Assembly: GCA_030668045.1 (NCBI GenBank)
Contig: DAOUUR010000082.1
Coordinates: forward strand, 1-8,111
Length of the DNA: 8,111 nucleotides
DNA from: a bacterium
Lineage (GTDB): Bacteria; Zixibacteria; MSB-5A5; GN15; FEB-12
Direction of reading: 5' to 3'
Shown: piece by piece, positions 1 to 6,561 of the stretch
How the letters are laid out: each line of letters opens with the position of its first letter
Position numbering within the stretch: position 1 is the stretch's first letter
Position numbers and translations under genes: made by a program
Notes under the pieces: generated by a model
What the model saw: only the letters and a program-made list of their open reading frames with translations
Database searches by the model: none
What the model was told of the DNA's origin: nothing

Positions 1-278
1 CCGGATTGTCTGTCACCAAGACCGGGAACGATCTCAGCAAAGAGCTTCTTGAAGACATCCTTTTGTCTCACGGTTTTGGCAACCTGCCGTTTGGCCGCAA
101 GGGTGTCCTTCTTAGCCGTAGAGATCAGTCGGTCGACCACCGGACGCAGCGCTTTTGCTTTGGCATCGGTCGTCTTGATTATACGATGTTTAAACAGCGA
201 CATGGCCATGTTGGCCAGCATCGCTTCACGGTGCGACTTGGTACGACCCAGTTTTCTAACTTTGTCCTGATGACCCAT
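1..278 (-). CDS. rplQ: 50S ribosomal protein L17 (5' part; 3' end lies outside the window)
   Basis: L17 is a large-subunit protein that binds 23S rRNA near the exit-tunnel side of the particle. The first 92 codons are present, starting at ATG (278-276) with MGHQDKVRKLGRTKSHREA. The motif KLGRTKSHREAML and the following stretch RIIKTTDAKAKALRPVVDRL are the family's conserved N-terminal core. The frame is still open at base 1; E. coli L17 has about 127 residues, so roughly a quarter to a third is missing. It is the last gene of the block, as in most bacteria, 15 bases after rpoA. The ribosome binding site is weak: only GAG about 8 bases before ATG, with AGG farther upstream. Translation may therefore depend partly on ribosomes finishing rpoA (inference). 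The identification is secure. Confidence 0.96.
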   Translation of the reverse strand, partial: MGHQDKVRKLGRTKSHREAMLANMAMSLFKHRIIKTTDAKAKALRPVVDRLISTAKKDTLAAKRQVAKTVRQKDVFKKLFAEIVPGLGDRQS

Positions 279-293
279 AATAAATTCTCAAAC

Positions 294-1280
294 CTACTGG
301 TTCTTTTCCGTTTCAATGTATTTGGAAATATCCATGCCGAACGACAGATCCATCGACTCGAGTACTCCGGTAATTTCATTGAGTGATTTGCGGCCGAAAT
401 TGCGATACTTGAGCATCTCAGCTTCGGTCTTGGTAACCAGTTCCTCAATTGTCTGAATACTGGCCGCTCGAAGACAGTTGGAAGAACGTACTGAAAGTTC
501 CAACTCATCGACACGCGATTTGAGCAGATTGCGAACGCGGGTAACTTCCTCGTCCTCTTCCGGCTCCTCTTCAACCATGATCTCTTCATCGATATTGATA
601 AAGAGCTGGAGATGATCCTTAACCAGCTTGGCGGCAAAGCTAAGAGCATCCTCCGGCGTGATCGAACCATCGGTGTTGATCTCAAGCACGAGGCGATCAT
701 AGTCGGTTCTCTGACCAACGCGGGTATTCTCGGTTTGGTAAGAGACCTTGGTTACCGGCGAGAAAAGAGAATCAACAAAGACCGTTCCGACCGGTGCGTC
801 GGGCAGTTTATTCTGCTCGGCGACAACATAGGAGCGACCGGAGTCGACATCGATTTCCATCTCAAATTCAATATCATCGGTCAACTCACAAATATGCAGG
901 TCCTTGTTGAGAATCTCAACATCGGGACTGCCTTCAAACATACCGGCAGTTAGCTTGCCCTTGCCACTGGTCTTCAGCTTGAGCGTGCAACCTTCGTCGC
1001 CATGCAGCATGAGCCTGATCTGCTTAACATTCAAAACAATGTTGGTCACGTCTTCATAGACGCCTTCGATGGTAGCAAATTCATGCAGACATCCGGTGAT
1101 GCGCATCGCCGTAACAGCGGCGCCCTGAATGGATGAAAGCAGCACACGACGGAGGCAATTGCCCAGAGTGTGCCCAAAACCCCGCTCCAGGGGTTCAATA
1201 ATAAACCGTGAATAATTGTCGGTGACCGACGACTGGTCGGCAACGACTTCCTTCGGCATCGTCAACGGTTTCCACTTCAT
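294..1280 (-). CDS. rpoA: DNA-directed RNA polymerase subunit alpha
   Basis: Alpha dimerises to start assembly of RNA polymerase core, and its C-terminal domain contacts UP elements and activators. The 328 residues nearly match E. coli (329). The N-terminal domain (about 1-230) carries the signature RFIIEPLERGFGHTLGNCLRRVLLSS at about 25-50, written here as family evidence across two joined motifs. An acidic linker follows at about 231-246 (many Glu and Asp). The C-terminal domain (about 255-320) has LSVRSSNCL, placing Arg265 and Asn268, and GRKSL with Lys298. These are the DNA-contacting positions of E. coli alpha, and the numbering is the same. ATG at 1280 is preceded by GGGAGG with a 12-base spacer. 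That site overlaps an inverted repeat, described separately. The stop is TAG. The gene lies between rpsD and rplQ, the standard alpha-operon order. Confidence 0.98.
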   Translation of the reverse strand: MKWKPLTMPKEVVADQSSVTDNYSRFIIEPLERGFGHTLGNCLRRVLLSSIQGAAVTAMRITGCLHEFATIEGVYEDVTNIVLNVKQIRLMLHGDEGCTLKLKTSGKGKLTAGMFEGSPDVEILNKDLHICELTDDIEFEMEIDVDSGRSYVVAEQNKLPDAPVGTVFVDSLFSPVTKVSYQTENTRVGQRTDYDRLVLEINTDGSITPEDALSFAAKLVKDHLQLFINIDEEIMVEEEPEEDEEVTRVRNLLKSRVDELELSVRSSNCLRAASIQTIEELVTKTEAEMLKYRNFGRKSLNEITGVLESMDLSFGMDISKYIETEKNQ

Positions 1281-1294
1281 GTCTTTAACTAACC

Positions 1295-1307
1295 TCCCAT
1301 AATGGGA
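1295..1307 (-). promoter_or_regulatory. Inverted repeat overlapping the rpoA ribosome binding site
   Basis: The rpsD-rpoA gap (1281-1313) contains the 13-base palindrome TCCCATTATGGGA, with 6-base arms around one central base. In mRNA it could fold as UCCC paired with GGGA around a five-base loop, with one further U-G pair. The 3' arm contains the first Gs of the GGGAGG Shine-Dalgarno site for rpoA (1293-1298). Folding would therefore hide part of that site. The stem is short and no function is proven; it may tune alpha output relative to S4, or be chance. Confidence 0.4.
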
Positions 1308-1313
1308 ATAAGT

Positions 1314-1940
1314 TTACTTGGAGTACAACTCTACTACCAATTGTTCGTTATAAGTTACCGGAATATCCAGACGTTTCGGCACTTCCAGCAATTCGCCTTC
1401 AAGAGACGCCTTGTTCAGCCGGAGCCACGCAAAGTCATCACTGCGACCAGCTTTCAGAGCACCGTGGATCAAATCGAGATTCTTCGACTTGTCCTTCACC
1501 CTGATAATCTGGTTCGGTTTGACGCTATACGATGGGATATCGACAATGCGACCATCCACCAAAATATGGCGGTGCCGTACCAACTGACGAGCGGACTTGC
1601 GGGATGGTGCAAAGCCCAGGCGATAGACCAGATTATCCAGTCTAATCTCAAGTAACTGGAGCAGAAGTTCGCCGGTGATACCGGTTCTGCTATCGGCCTT
1701 CTTGAAATAGTTACGGAACTGCTTTTCAAGAACGCCATAGGACCGGCGAATTTTCTGTTTTTCTCTCAACTGCACACCATACGAAGATACTTTGCGGCGG
1801 ATGTTCCGTCCGTGCTGTCCCGGCGGGTATTGCCTGCGTTCAAGGGCACACTTGTCGGTCAGACAACGGGTGCCTTTCAGGAACAGCTTGTCGCCTTCGC
1901 GGCGGCAGAGTTTGCAATTGGCATCATGATAACGAGCCAT
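1314..1940 (-). CDS. rpsD: 30S ribosomal protein S4, zinc-binding form
   Basis: S4 nucleates 30S assembly by binding the 5' domain of 16S rRNA, and it helps decoding accuracy at the S4/S5 interface. The 208 residues match the usual length. The N-terminus carries four cysteines, Cys9-x2-Cys12 and Cys26-x4-Cys31, the zinc-knuckle arrangement known from Thermus and other 'C+' S4 proteins; E. coli S4 lacks it. YPPGQHG follows at about 39-45. The RNA-binding S4 domain lies at about 97-160 (RLDNLVYRLGFAPSRKSARQ, then HILVDG). The start ATG at 1940 has GGAG six bases upstream. The stop is TAA. In E. coli S4 represses its own operon by binding a leader before rpsM; no room for such a leader exists here, so any feedback must act differently. 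Confidence 0.98.
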   Translation of the reverse strand: MARYHDANCKLCRREGDKLFLKGTRCLTDKCALERRQYPPGQHGRNIRRKVSSYGVQLREKQKIRRSYGVLEKQFRNYFKKADSRTGITGELLLQLLEIRLDNLVYRLGFAPSRKSARQLVRHRHILVDGRIVDIPSYSVKPNQIIRVKDKSKNLDLIHGALKAGRSDDFAWLRLNKASLEGELLEVPKRLDIPVTYNEQLVVELYSK

Positions 1941-1976
1941 TCAATCTCCTGTCAGATCGTAGTTACACATTCAAAA

Positions 1977-2372
1977 CTATACACGTCTTCGCTTGGGAGG
2001 ACGACAGCCGTTGTGTGGAATCGGCGTGACATCCTTAATCAACGATATTTCAAGACCGGCGGCAGAGAGCGAACGTATCGCCGCTTCACGACCGGACCCC
2101 GGGCCTTTAACCCAGACTTCGACTCGGCGCAGACCCATATCCATAGCCTCTTTGGCGGCATTCGTCGCAGCCAACTGAGCGGCAAATGGTGTTGATTTCT
2201 TGGAGCCTTTAAAGCCAACTTTGCCGGACGTACCCCAAGAGATCGTTTTGCCCGTCATATCGGCAATAGTGATTATGGTATTGTTGAAGGTGGCCTTGAT
2301 ATGGACGATACCATTGCCTTCAACTCGCCGCGCTTTCTTTTTGGTGCGTCCTTTTTTCTTAGGATCAGCCAA
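1977..2372 (-). CDS. rpsK: 30S ribosomal protein S11, TTG start
   Basis: S11 sits on the 30S platform near the E site and contacts 16S rRNA and mRNA. The 131 residues (E. coli 129) show the basic tail [15 protein letters not shown], the core [18 protein letters not shown], and [11 protein letters not shown]. Near the C-terminus are [13 protein letters not shown] and the strongly conserved [15 protein letters not shown]. The start is TTG at 2372-2370. An in-frame TAG lies four codons upstream with no ATG or GTG between, and the next Met is residue 39, so TTG is effectively forced. GAGGTG (2377-2382) sits four bases before it. Asn121-Gly122 corresponds to the Asn-Gly site that becomes isoaspartate in E. 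coli S11 (known for that protein, not shown here). The stop is TAG. Confidence 0.97.
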   Translation of the reverse strand: MADPKKKGRTKKKARRVEGNGIVHIKATFNNTIITIADMTGKTISWGTSGKVGFKGSKKSTPFAAQLAATNAAKEAMDMGLRRVEVWVKGPGSGREAAIRSLSAAGLEISLIKDVTPIPHNGCRPPKRRRV

Positions 2373-2376
2373 GTGA

Positions 2377-2382
2377 CACCTC
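2377..2382 (-). promoter_or_regulatory. Ribosome binding site for rpsK (supports TTG start)
   Basis: GAGGTG lies four bases upstream of the TTG at 2372 and is complementary to the 3' end of 16S rRNA. It directly follows the in-frame stop at 2382-2384, so it fixes TTG as the only plausible start. Confidence 0.8.
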
Positions 2383-2401
2383 TATAAAATACAAAACGTT
2401 T

Positions 2402-2788
2402 TTACTTCTTACCTATGGGCTTTTTCTTCAAGCCACCGATTGATTTACTCGGACCCTTACGCGTTCGCGCATTGGTCTTGGTACGCTGACCACGACACGG
2501 CAGACCACGTCGATGACGCAGGCCACGATACGAGCCGATATCAACCAGGCGCTTGATATTCATGTTGATTTCGCCGCGAAGCGCACCTTCGACCGTGTAA
2601 TCGTTTTCGATCACCGACCGCAGCTTGGCGACATCTTCATCAGTCAGCTTGTTGACGCGCATGTTCGGATCGACCCCGGATTTTGTCAGGATTTCACCAG
2701 CAATGGCAGGACCGATTCCAAAGATATAGCGCAAGCCTATCTCGATTCTTTTTTCTTTCGGCAGATCTACACCGGCAATACGAGCCAA
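2402..2788 (-). CDS. rpsM: 30S ribosomal protein S13, TTG start
   Basis: S13 lies at the head of the 30S subunit, bridges to the 50S and contacts P-site tRNA through its basic tail. The 128 residues (E. coli 118) begin [18 protein letters not shown] and continue with the helix-two-turn-helix region [14 protein letters not shown]. The C-terminal signature is [20 protein letters not shown], followed by a Lys-rich tail that is slightly longer than in E. coli and ends [10 protein letters not shown]. The start is TTG (2788-2786). Between it and the upstream in-frame TAA (2813-2815) there is no ATG or GTG, and the next Met is residue 43. AAGGAG lies seven bases upstream, an excellent ribosome binding site. 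In E. coli this gene opens the alpha operon; here it follows rpmJ by 31 bases and appears co-transcribed. The stop is TAA. Confidence 0.97.
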   Translation of the reverse strand: MARIAGVDLPKEKRIEIGLRYIFGIGPAIAGEILTKSGVDPNMRVNKLTDEDVAKLRSVIENDYTVEGALRGEINMNIKRLVDIGSYRGLRHRRGLPCRGQRTKTNARTRKGPSKSIGGLKKKPIGKK

Positions 2789-2795
2789 TCTACTA

Positions 2796-2801
2796 CTCCT
2801 T
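2796..2801 (-). promoter_or_regulatory. Ribosome binding site for rpsM (supports TTG start)
   Basis: AAGGAG sits seven bases before the TTG codon at 2788. This is a near-ideal Shine-Dalgarno sequence at ideal spacing, which offsets the weak initiator codon. Confidence 0.82.
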
Positions 2802-2819
2802 AAGTGACCTGTTTACTTT

Positions 2820-2936
2820 CTAACCTTGACGCTGCTTGTGGCTGGGGTTCCTTGAACAAATAACGCGAAGAATTCCCCGCCGCTTAATGATCTTGCAATA
2901 CTCGCAGCGTTTTCTAATGGCAGATTTTACTTTCAT
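2820..2936 (-). CDS. rpmJ: 50S ribosomal protein L36, zinc-binding form
   Basis: L36 is the smallest ribosomal protein and binds 23S rRNA in the large subunit through a zinc ribbon-like fold. I translated 38 residues starting [20 protein letters not shown] and ending NPSHKQRQG. Cys11-x2-Cys14, Cys27 and His33 are all present, so this is the zinc-coordinating 'C+' paralogue and not the cysteine-less form that some bacteria switch on when zinc is scarce. The length (37-38 residues) and the ending HKQRQG are typical. It starts at ATG (2936-2934), 25 bases after infA, with a weak GGA/AGAG ribosome binding site. The stop is TAG. Its place between infA and rpsM is the usual arrangement outside the Proteobacteria. 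Confidence 0.97.
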   Translation of the reverse strand: MKVKSAIRKRCEYCKIIKRRGILRVICSRNPSHKQRQG

Positions 2937-2965
2937 AGCTCTATTCCATATGTTGTGACAGCTAT
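2935..2965 (-). repeat. Short inverted repeat spanning the infA-rpmJ junction
   Basis: ATAGCT (2965-2960) and its reverse complement AGCTAT (2940-2935) flank a 19-base loop. The arms include the infA stop region and the first two bases of the rpmJ ATG. The stem is only 6 bases and AT-rich, so it is at best a weak mRNA hairpin; no terminator-like U-tract follows. Recorded because it touches a start codon that has a weak ribosome binding site. Confidence 0.25.
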
Positions 2966-3180
2966 TTATACCTATAAGTTATGCGGCCTCGGGTCAAATC
3001 ATACGGAGACAGTTCCAACGTGACTTTATCACCGGGGAGAATCTTGATGAAATGCTTTCGCATCTTCCCGGAGATATGAGCCAGTACGACATGACCGTTG
3101 TCCAATTCTACTCTAAACATCGCATTTGGCAACGGTTCAGTGACCTTTCCTTCAACCGTTATTGTTGACTCTTTAGCCAT
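2962..3180 (-). CDS. infA: Translation initiation factor IF-1
   Basis: IF-1 occupies the A site of the 30S subunit during initiation and works with IF-2 and IF-3. The 72 residues equal the E. coli length and form one S1-type OB fold. Family landmarks are [20 protein letters not shown] at about 10-29, [19 protein letters not shown] and the ending [13 protein letters not shown]. The start ATG (3180-3178) is preceded by CAGGAG with only three bases of spacing, plus a second AGGT farther up. It lies 12 bases after map, and the stop is TAG. Encoding IF-1 here, among ribosomal proteins, ties its level to ribosome supply. There is nothing unusual in the protein itself. Confidence 0.98.
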   Translation of the reverse strand: MAKESTITVEGKVTEPLPNAMFRVELDNGHVVLAHISGKMRKHFIKILPGDKVTLELSPYDLTRGRITYRYK

Positions 3181-3192
3181 ACGCTCCTGTAC

Positions 3193-3954
3193 CTACACCA
3201 ACGTAAGAATTTCCGGGCCATTATCAGTAATGGCAATCGTATGTTCAAAATGTGCCGAAGGCTGACCATCGGCTGTAACTACCGTCCATTGGTCCGGTAG
3301 TGTTTTTACCTCGTGCGTACCCATGTTGATCATCGGCTCAATAGCCAGAACCATGCCAGTTTTCAAGACCGGTCCCTCTTCGGGAGAGCCATAGTTGGGA
3401 ATCTGAGGTTCCTCATGCATCTTGCGACCAATACCGTGGCCGACCAGTTGCCTGACAACCCCATACCCTTCTCCCTCGGCAACCTGCTGTACAGCAGCAG
3501 ACACCAAGCCCAGCTTATTGCCATCACAGGCCTTCTCAATACCAGCCTCAAGGCAACGACGAGTACATTGCATCAACCGTGACTTCTCCTCGGTAATCTC
3601 TCCGACGGCAAAAGTCCGGGCCGAATCTCCGTAAAAATCATCGACAATCGTACCAATGTCAACCGAAACTATGTCGCCATTTTTGATAACACGATCACCC
3701 GGTATGCCGTGAACAACCTCCTCGTTGATCGAAACGCAGGCCGATGCGGGGAATCCCTGGAAACCCTTAAAAGCCGGAACCGCTTCGTGAGACCGAATAA
3801 AGTCCTCAACCAATGCGTCAAGTCTGGCCGTTGTCATACCGTCGCCGATTTCTTCTGCGACCATATCAAGAGTCGCCGCCACAAGTTGCCCGGCGCGTCG
3901 CATAATTTCGACCTCATCTGGCGTCTTAAGCTTAATGCCACGTTCGACAGTCAT
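3193..3954 (-). CDS. map: Type I methionine aminopeptidase
   Basis: This cytoplasmic metalloenzyme removes the initiator Met from new proteins when the second residue is small. Counting from ATG at 3954 it has 253 residues with the 'pita-bread' fold. The five metal ligands are all visible: Asp99 (VSVDIG), Asp110 (FYGDSA), His173 (GHGIG), Glu206 (AIEPM) and Glu237 (HFEHT). His82 (VVHGIPG) is the conserved catalytic histidine. There is no N-terminal zinc-finger extension, so it is a short bacterial type Ia/Ib form. The ATG shares one base with the adk stop (TGATG), a typical coupling junction, and GGAGG lies 10 bases upstream. A TTG two codons earlier (3960) would add only Met-Leu and sits four bases from GGAGG; I prefer ATG. 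The stop is TAG. Confidence 0.96.
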   Translation of the reverse strand: MTVERGIKLKTPDEVEIMRRAGQLVAATLDMVAEEIGDGMTTARLDALVEDFIRSHEAVPAFKGFQGFPASACVSINEEVVHGIPGDRVIKNGDIVSVDIGTIVDDFYGDSARTFAVGEITEEKSRLMQCTRRCLEAGIEKACDGNKLGLVSAAVQQVAEGEGYGVVRQLVGHGIGRKMHEEPQIPNYGSPEEGPVLKTGMVLAIEPMINMGTHEVKTLPDQWTVVTADGQPSAHFEHTIAITDNGPEILTLV

Positions 3955-4595
3955 CAGCAAACAGCCTCCATCAGCCGGGCAAAGATATTGTCCGGGGTGT
4001 CTTCGGCTACAATCTCGGTGAGTATAGACTCGGTCCGATAGAAGTCTTCAATCGGCCGGGTCTGCTCATTGTATATGTCCAAACGGTTTCTCACAACTGC
4101 TTCTTCATCATCGGGGCGGCGTTTTAGTGTGGCGCCATCATGGTCACAGATTCCTTCGGTCTTCGGAACCGCCGCCGGGTAGTTATACCCAGCGTTACAC
4201 TGCGGGCAATACCAGCGTCCCGACAGCCGCTTGACGATCTCTTCATCGGAGACCGCAAAAAGGATAGCACGATCCAGTCCGATTTCGTTTTTGGCCAGCA
4301 TCCTCTTGAGACTTTTCGCCTGCGGAATCGTCCGCGGGAAACCATCGAGAATGATACCGCTGGAAAATTCTCCGCTGGCAACCTTGTTCTCGATCAGACC
4401 AATAATTAAATCGTCAGGTATCAATTCTCCACGATTCATGTATTCCTCAGCCTTCCGACCCAATTCGGTACCTACCTTGACCGCTTCACGGAGGACATCA
4501 CCTGTTGACAGGTGCACCATCTCCTTCGCTTCGGCCAATCTGACAGCCTGTGTACCTTTGCCGGATCCCGGAGGTCCGAGGAAAACCAAATTCAC
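3954..4595 (-). CDS. adk: Adenylate kinase with zinc-type lid
   Basis: Adenylate kinase interconverts AMP, ATP and ADP in the cytoplasm and keeps the adenylate pool balanced. With the GTG start at 4595 it has 213 residues, the long form. The P-loop GPPGSGKGT is at 7-15, the AMP-site motif DGFPRT at 84-89, and the LID segment at about 125-163. The lid holds Cys130-x2-Cys133, Cys150 and Asp153, the Cys3-Asp zinc site known from some Bacillus-type enzymes; E. coli has no zinc here. Arg160 and Asp162-Asp163 follow. GTG lies three bases after the secY stop. GTG fits family alignment (six residues before the first P-loop Gly), but AGGGAG is better placed for a TTG two codons downstream (4589), so the exact start is uncertain. 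This is the only gene here ending in TGA. Confidence 0.97.
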   Translation of the reverse strand: MNLVFLGPPGSGKGTQAVRLAEAKEMVHLSTGDVLREAVKVGTELGRKAEEYMNRGELIPDDLIIGLIENKVASGEFSSGIILDGFPRTIPQAKSLKRMLAKNEIGLDRAILFAVSDEEIVKRLSGRWYCPQCNAGYNYPAAVPKTEGICDHDGATLKRRPDDEEAVVRNRLDIYNEQTRPIEDFYRTESILTEIVAEDTPDNIFARLMEAVC

Positions 4596-4598
4596 TCC

Positions 4599-5906
4599 CT
4601 ACCAGGCCTTTCCTCTGATCTTGCCCTTTTTCATAAATCCGTCATAGTGACGCATCACCAGATGGGATTCAATCTGCTGCAAGGTATCAAGAGCCACACC
4701 GACCACAATCAGAAGGCCGGTACCACCAAAGAAGAAGTTGACGTTGAACTTTCCAATCAACACCCAGGGCAATACAGCAATCGCCGCAAAGAATATAGCA
4801 CCGGGAAGGGTGATCCGGGTAAGAATTCGTTCGACATATTCTGACGTATTCCTTCCAGGTCTTATACCCGGGATATAGCCGCCGTTGCGACGCATATTGT
4901 CAGCGATTTCCATCGGGTTAAATACGATAGCTGTATAGAAGAATGCAAAGAACACAATGATCAAACCATAGATGAGCGAATACCAAAACTCACCAGGAGC
5001 CAGCCAGTTGGAGACCAGATTTTGAACCCAGTCGGATTCTGGAAAGAGCTGAGCCACCGTGGAAGGCAGGAACATGATCGACTGAGCGAAAATGATCGGG
5101 ATAACGCCAGCGGAGTTGACCGACAGCGGCAGGTGTGTTGTGGCACCGCCAAAGACTTTGCGGCCAACAACCTTACGCGGATACTGAACTGGTACTTTGC
5201 GCTGCGCCCGGGTAACAAGAATCACCGCTGCGATCACAAGGAGCATCATGACCAGCATGGTTGCCGATGTCGTAAAGTTGCGGCTGCCGTGCCAGATCAA
5301 CTGAATCTCTTCAATCACTGCTTCAGGGAAGCGAGCGATAATACCAATGAAGATAATTAGCGAGATACCGTTGCCAATCCCTTTCTCGGTAATCTGTTCG
5401 CCCAGATACATGATAAAAATCGTACCGCAGGTGAAGGTCAGAATAGTCAACGGGATAAATCCAGCCGTGTCCATATGAACCGCCTGGATGCCATTATAGT
5501 TGATGGTTGAGAGGAATCCAGCCGTACCCCATGCTTGCAGAGCGGCGATGAGCACTGTAAGGTATCGAGTGTACTGCGTGATCTTGCGACGCCCATCTTC
5601 TCCCTCGCGCTGCAGACGTTGCAAATACGGCACCACCGCACCAAGCAACTGCAACATAATCGATGCCGAGATATACGGCATGATTCCGAGAGCGAAGATA
5701 GTTGCCTTGGCAAAAGCACCACCGGCAAACAGATCAAGCAAACCAAAGATTGAACTGGAGGAAAGGGCCTGCGCAATTACGGAGCCATCGACACCCGGCG
5801 TCGGGACATGACCGCCGATTCGATAAACTACCAGCAGAGCCAGAGTGAAGAAAATCCTTTTTCTCAGTTCTTCAATCTTGAAGACCGATTTAAAAGCATC
5901 CAGCAC
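4599..5906 (-). CDS. secY: Preprotein translocase channel subunit SecY, GTG start
   Basis: SecY is the inner-membrane pore of the Sec translocon; with SecE and SecG it passes or inserts proteins delivered by SecA or the ribosome. The 435 residues contain about ten hydrophobic segments, the first at about 17-32. The plug region lies near 59-75 after a short helix (GLLDLFAGGAFAKATIF). PYISASIMLQLL is the conserved TM2 start. The long cytosolic loops carry QRKVPVQYPRK (about 235-245) and NMRRNGGYIPGIRPGRNT (about 337-354), where SecA and ribosomes dock. The protein ends MKKGKIRGKAW. The start is GTG, sharing its first G with the rplO stop (TAGTG). GAGGTGAT lies just upstream, and the family N-terminus LDAFKSVFKIEELRKRI begins directly after it. 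The stop is TAG. Confidence 0.98.
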   Translation of the reverse strand: MLDAFKSVFKIEELRKRIFFTLALLVVYRIGGHVPTPGVDGSVIAQALSSSSIFGLLDLFAGGAFAKATIFALGIMPYISASIMLQLLGAVVPYLQRLQREGEDGRRKITQYTRYLTVLIAALQAWGTAGFLSTINYNGIQAVHMDTAGFIPLTILTFTCGTIFIMYLGEQITEKGIGNGISLIIFIGIIARFPEAVIEEIQLIWHGSRNFTTSATMLVMMLLVIAAVILVTRAQRKVPVQYPRKVVGRKVFGGATTHLPLSVNSAGVIPIIFAQSIMFLPSTVAQLFPESDWVQNLVSNWLAPGEFWYSLIYGLIIVFFAFFYTAIVFNPMEIADNMRRNGGYIPGIRPGRNTSEYVERILTRITLPGAIFFAAIAVLPWVLIGKFNVNFFFGGTGLLIVVGVALDTLQQIESHLVMRHYDGFMKKGKIRGKAW

Positions 5907-6343
5907 TAAATCACCTCAGCTTTTCCGCCGGCCGCTTCTATCTTGGTAACTGCAGTCTTTGAAAAAGCAGCCGCTTTGACGGTGTAAGCCTTATCCAGTT
6001 CGCCTTTGCCGAGGATCTTGACCGGAACCTTGAGATTTCTGATCAGTCCAGCGCTCCTGAGAGTCTCCCCGGTAATCTCGCCGGTTTCGCACCGTTTGAG
6101 ATTTGACAGGTTGACGACCTGGAATTCTTTCTTGAATATGTTAGTGAAACCGCGTTTGGGTAGACGACGCTGCAACGGCATCTGGCCGCCTTCGTGACCA
6201 CGCCGCACTCGTCTGGAGGCGTGCTGTCCAGCACCTTTGTGACCACGCCCGGAGGTTTTACCCGTTCCGGAGCCAGGACCACGGCCGACCCGTTTGCGAT
6301 TCTTCGTTGAACCTTCGGCTGGTTTTAGCGTATGAAGTTCCAT
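5906..6343 (-). CDS. rplO: 50S ribosomal protein L15
   Basis: L15 binds 23S rRNA and joins late in 50S assembly. The N-terminal half is an extended Gly/Arg/Lys-rich arm with the family signature [21 protein letters not shown], here cited in part at about 18-37 ([19 protein letters not shown]). [16 protein letters not shown] follows at about 53-68. The C-terminal globular part ends [10 protein letters not shown]. Length is 145 residues (E. coli 144). Two ATGs lie in tandem at 6346 and 6343. AGAGG is only two bases from the first and five from the second, so I chose 6343 ([12 protein letters not shown]), which also matches the family N-terminus. The stop TAG shares a base with the secY GTG, suggesting coupled translation. 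Confidence 0.96.
   Translation of the reverse strand: MELHTLKPAEGSTKNRKRVGRGPGSGTGKTSGRGHKGAGQHASRRVRRGHEGGQMPLQRRLPKRGFTNIFKKEFQVVNLSNLKRCETGEITGETLRSAGLIRNLKVPVKILGKGELDKAYTVKAAAFSKTAVTKIEAAGGKAEVI
5910..5917 (-). promoter_or_regulatory. Strong ribosome binding site for secY inside the rplO end
   Basis: GAGGTGAT is complementary over eight bases to the usual 3' end of bacterial 16S rRNA and ends three bases before the GTG of secY. It lies within the last codons of rplO, so its access depends on ribosomes reading rplO. This supports GTG at 5906 as the secY start. Confidence 0.8.
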
Positions 6344-6362
6344 CATAACCTCTATAGTGAGT

Positions 6363-6545
6363 CTACTCCAGTTCCTCGACTGTAATCAGATGGCCCACGG
6401 CCCTGATCATGCCGCGGATCTGCGGAGTGTCATTATGTATCACCGATTTGCGCAACTTGCCCAACCCAAGAGCCTCAATGGTCCTTTTCTGGGGGAGTTT
6501 GCGATCAATTGTGCTTCGTACCTGTGTAATCTTCAGCTTACCCAT
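6363..6545 (-). CDS. rpmD: 50S ribosomal protein L30
   Basis: L30 is a small 50S protein that contacts 23S rRNA near the 5S region. The 60 residues match the bacterial family (E. coli 59). Typical features are the opening strand KLKITQVRS, then the helix [25 protein letters not shown] and the closing [12 protein letters not shown] at 6545 has AAGG about nine bases upstream. It lies 16 bases after rpsE and about 17 bases before rplO, in the standard S5-L30-L15 order. Some bacterial lineages lack L30, so its presence is a mild lineage clue. The stop is TAG. Confidence 0.96.
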   Translation of the reverse strand: MGKLKITQVRSTIDRKLPQKRTIEALGLGKLRKSVIHNDTPQIRGMIRAVGHLITVEELE

Positions 6546-6561
6546 AAGTCTTGACCTTATC

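Noticed and set aside
6..386. Plus-strand open frame opposite rplQ and the end of rpoA
   Set aside because: It is fully antisense to recognised genes and shows no domain or start signal.
2373..2404. AT-rich rpsM-rpsK gap with a 10-base palindrome (AAAACGTTTT) as a promoter or terminator
   Set aside because: No recognisable -35/-10 pair at proper spacing, no GC-rich stem followed by a U-tract, and the gap is only 29 bases.
3955..3960. TTG at 3960 as the start of map
   Set aside because: It adds only two residues, lies too close to GGAGG, and the ATG at 3954 forms a standard TGATG junction with adk.
4231..4647. Plus-strand open frame opposite adk and the secY end
   Set aside because: Shadow of adk; composition reflects the complementary strand and no family motif is seen.
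6344..6346. First of the tandem ATGs as the rplO start
   Set aside because: AGAGG is only two bases upstream; the second ATG has workable spacing and matches the family N-terminus. The difference is a single residue.
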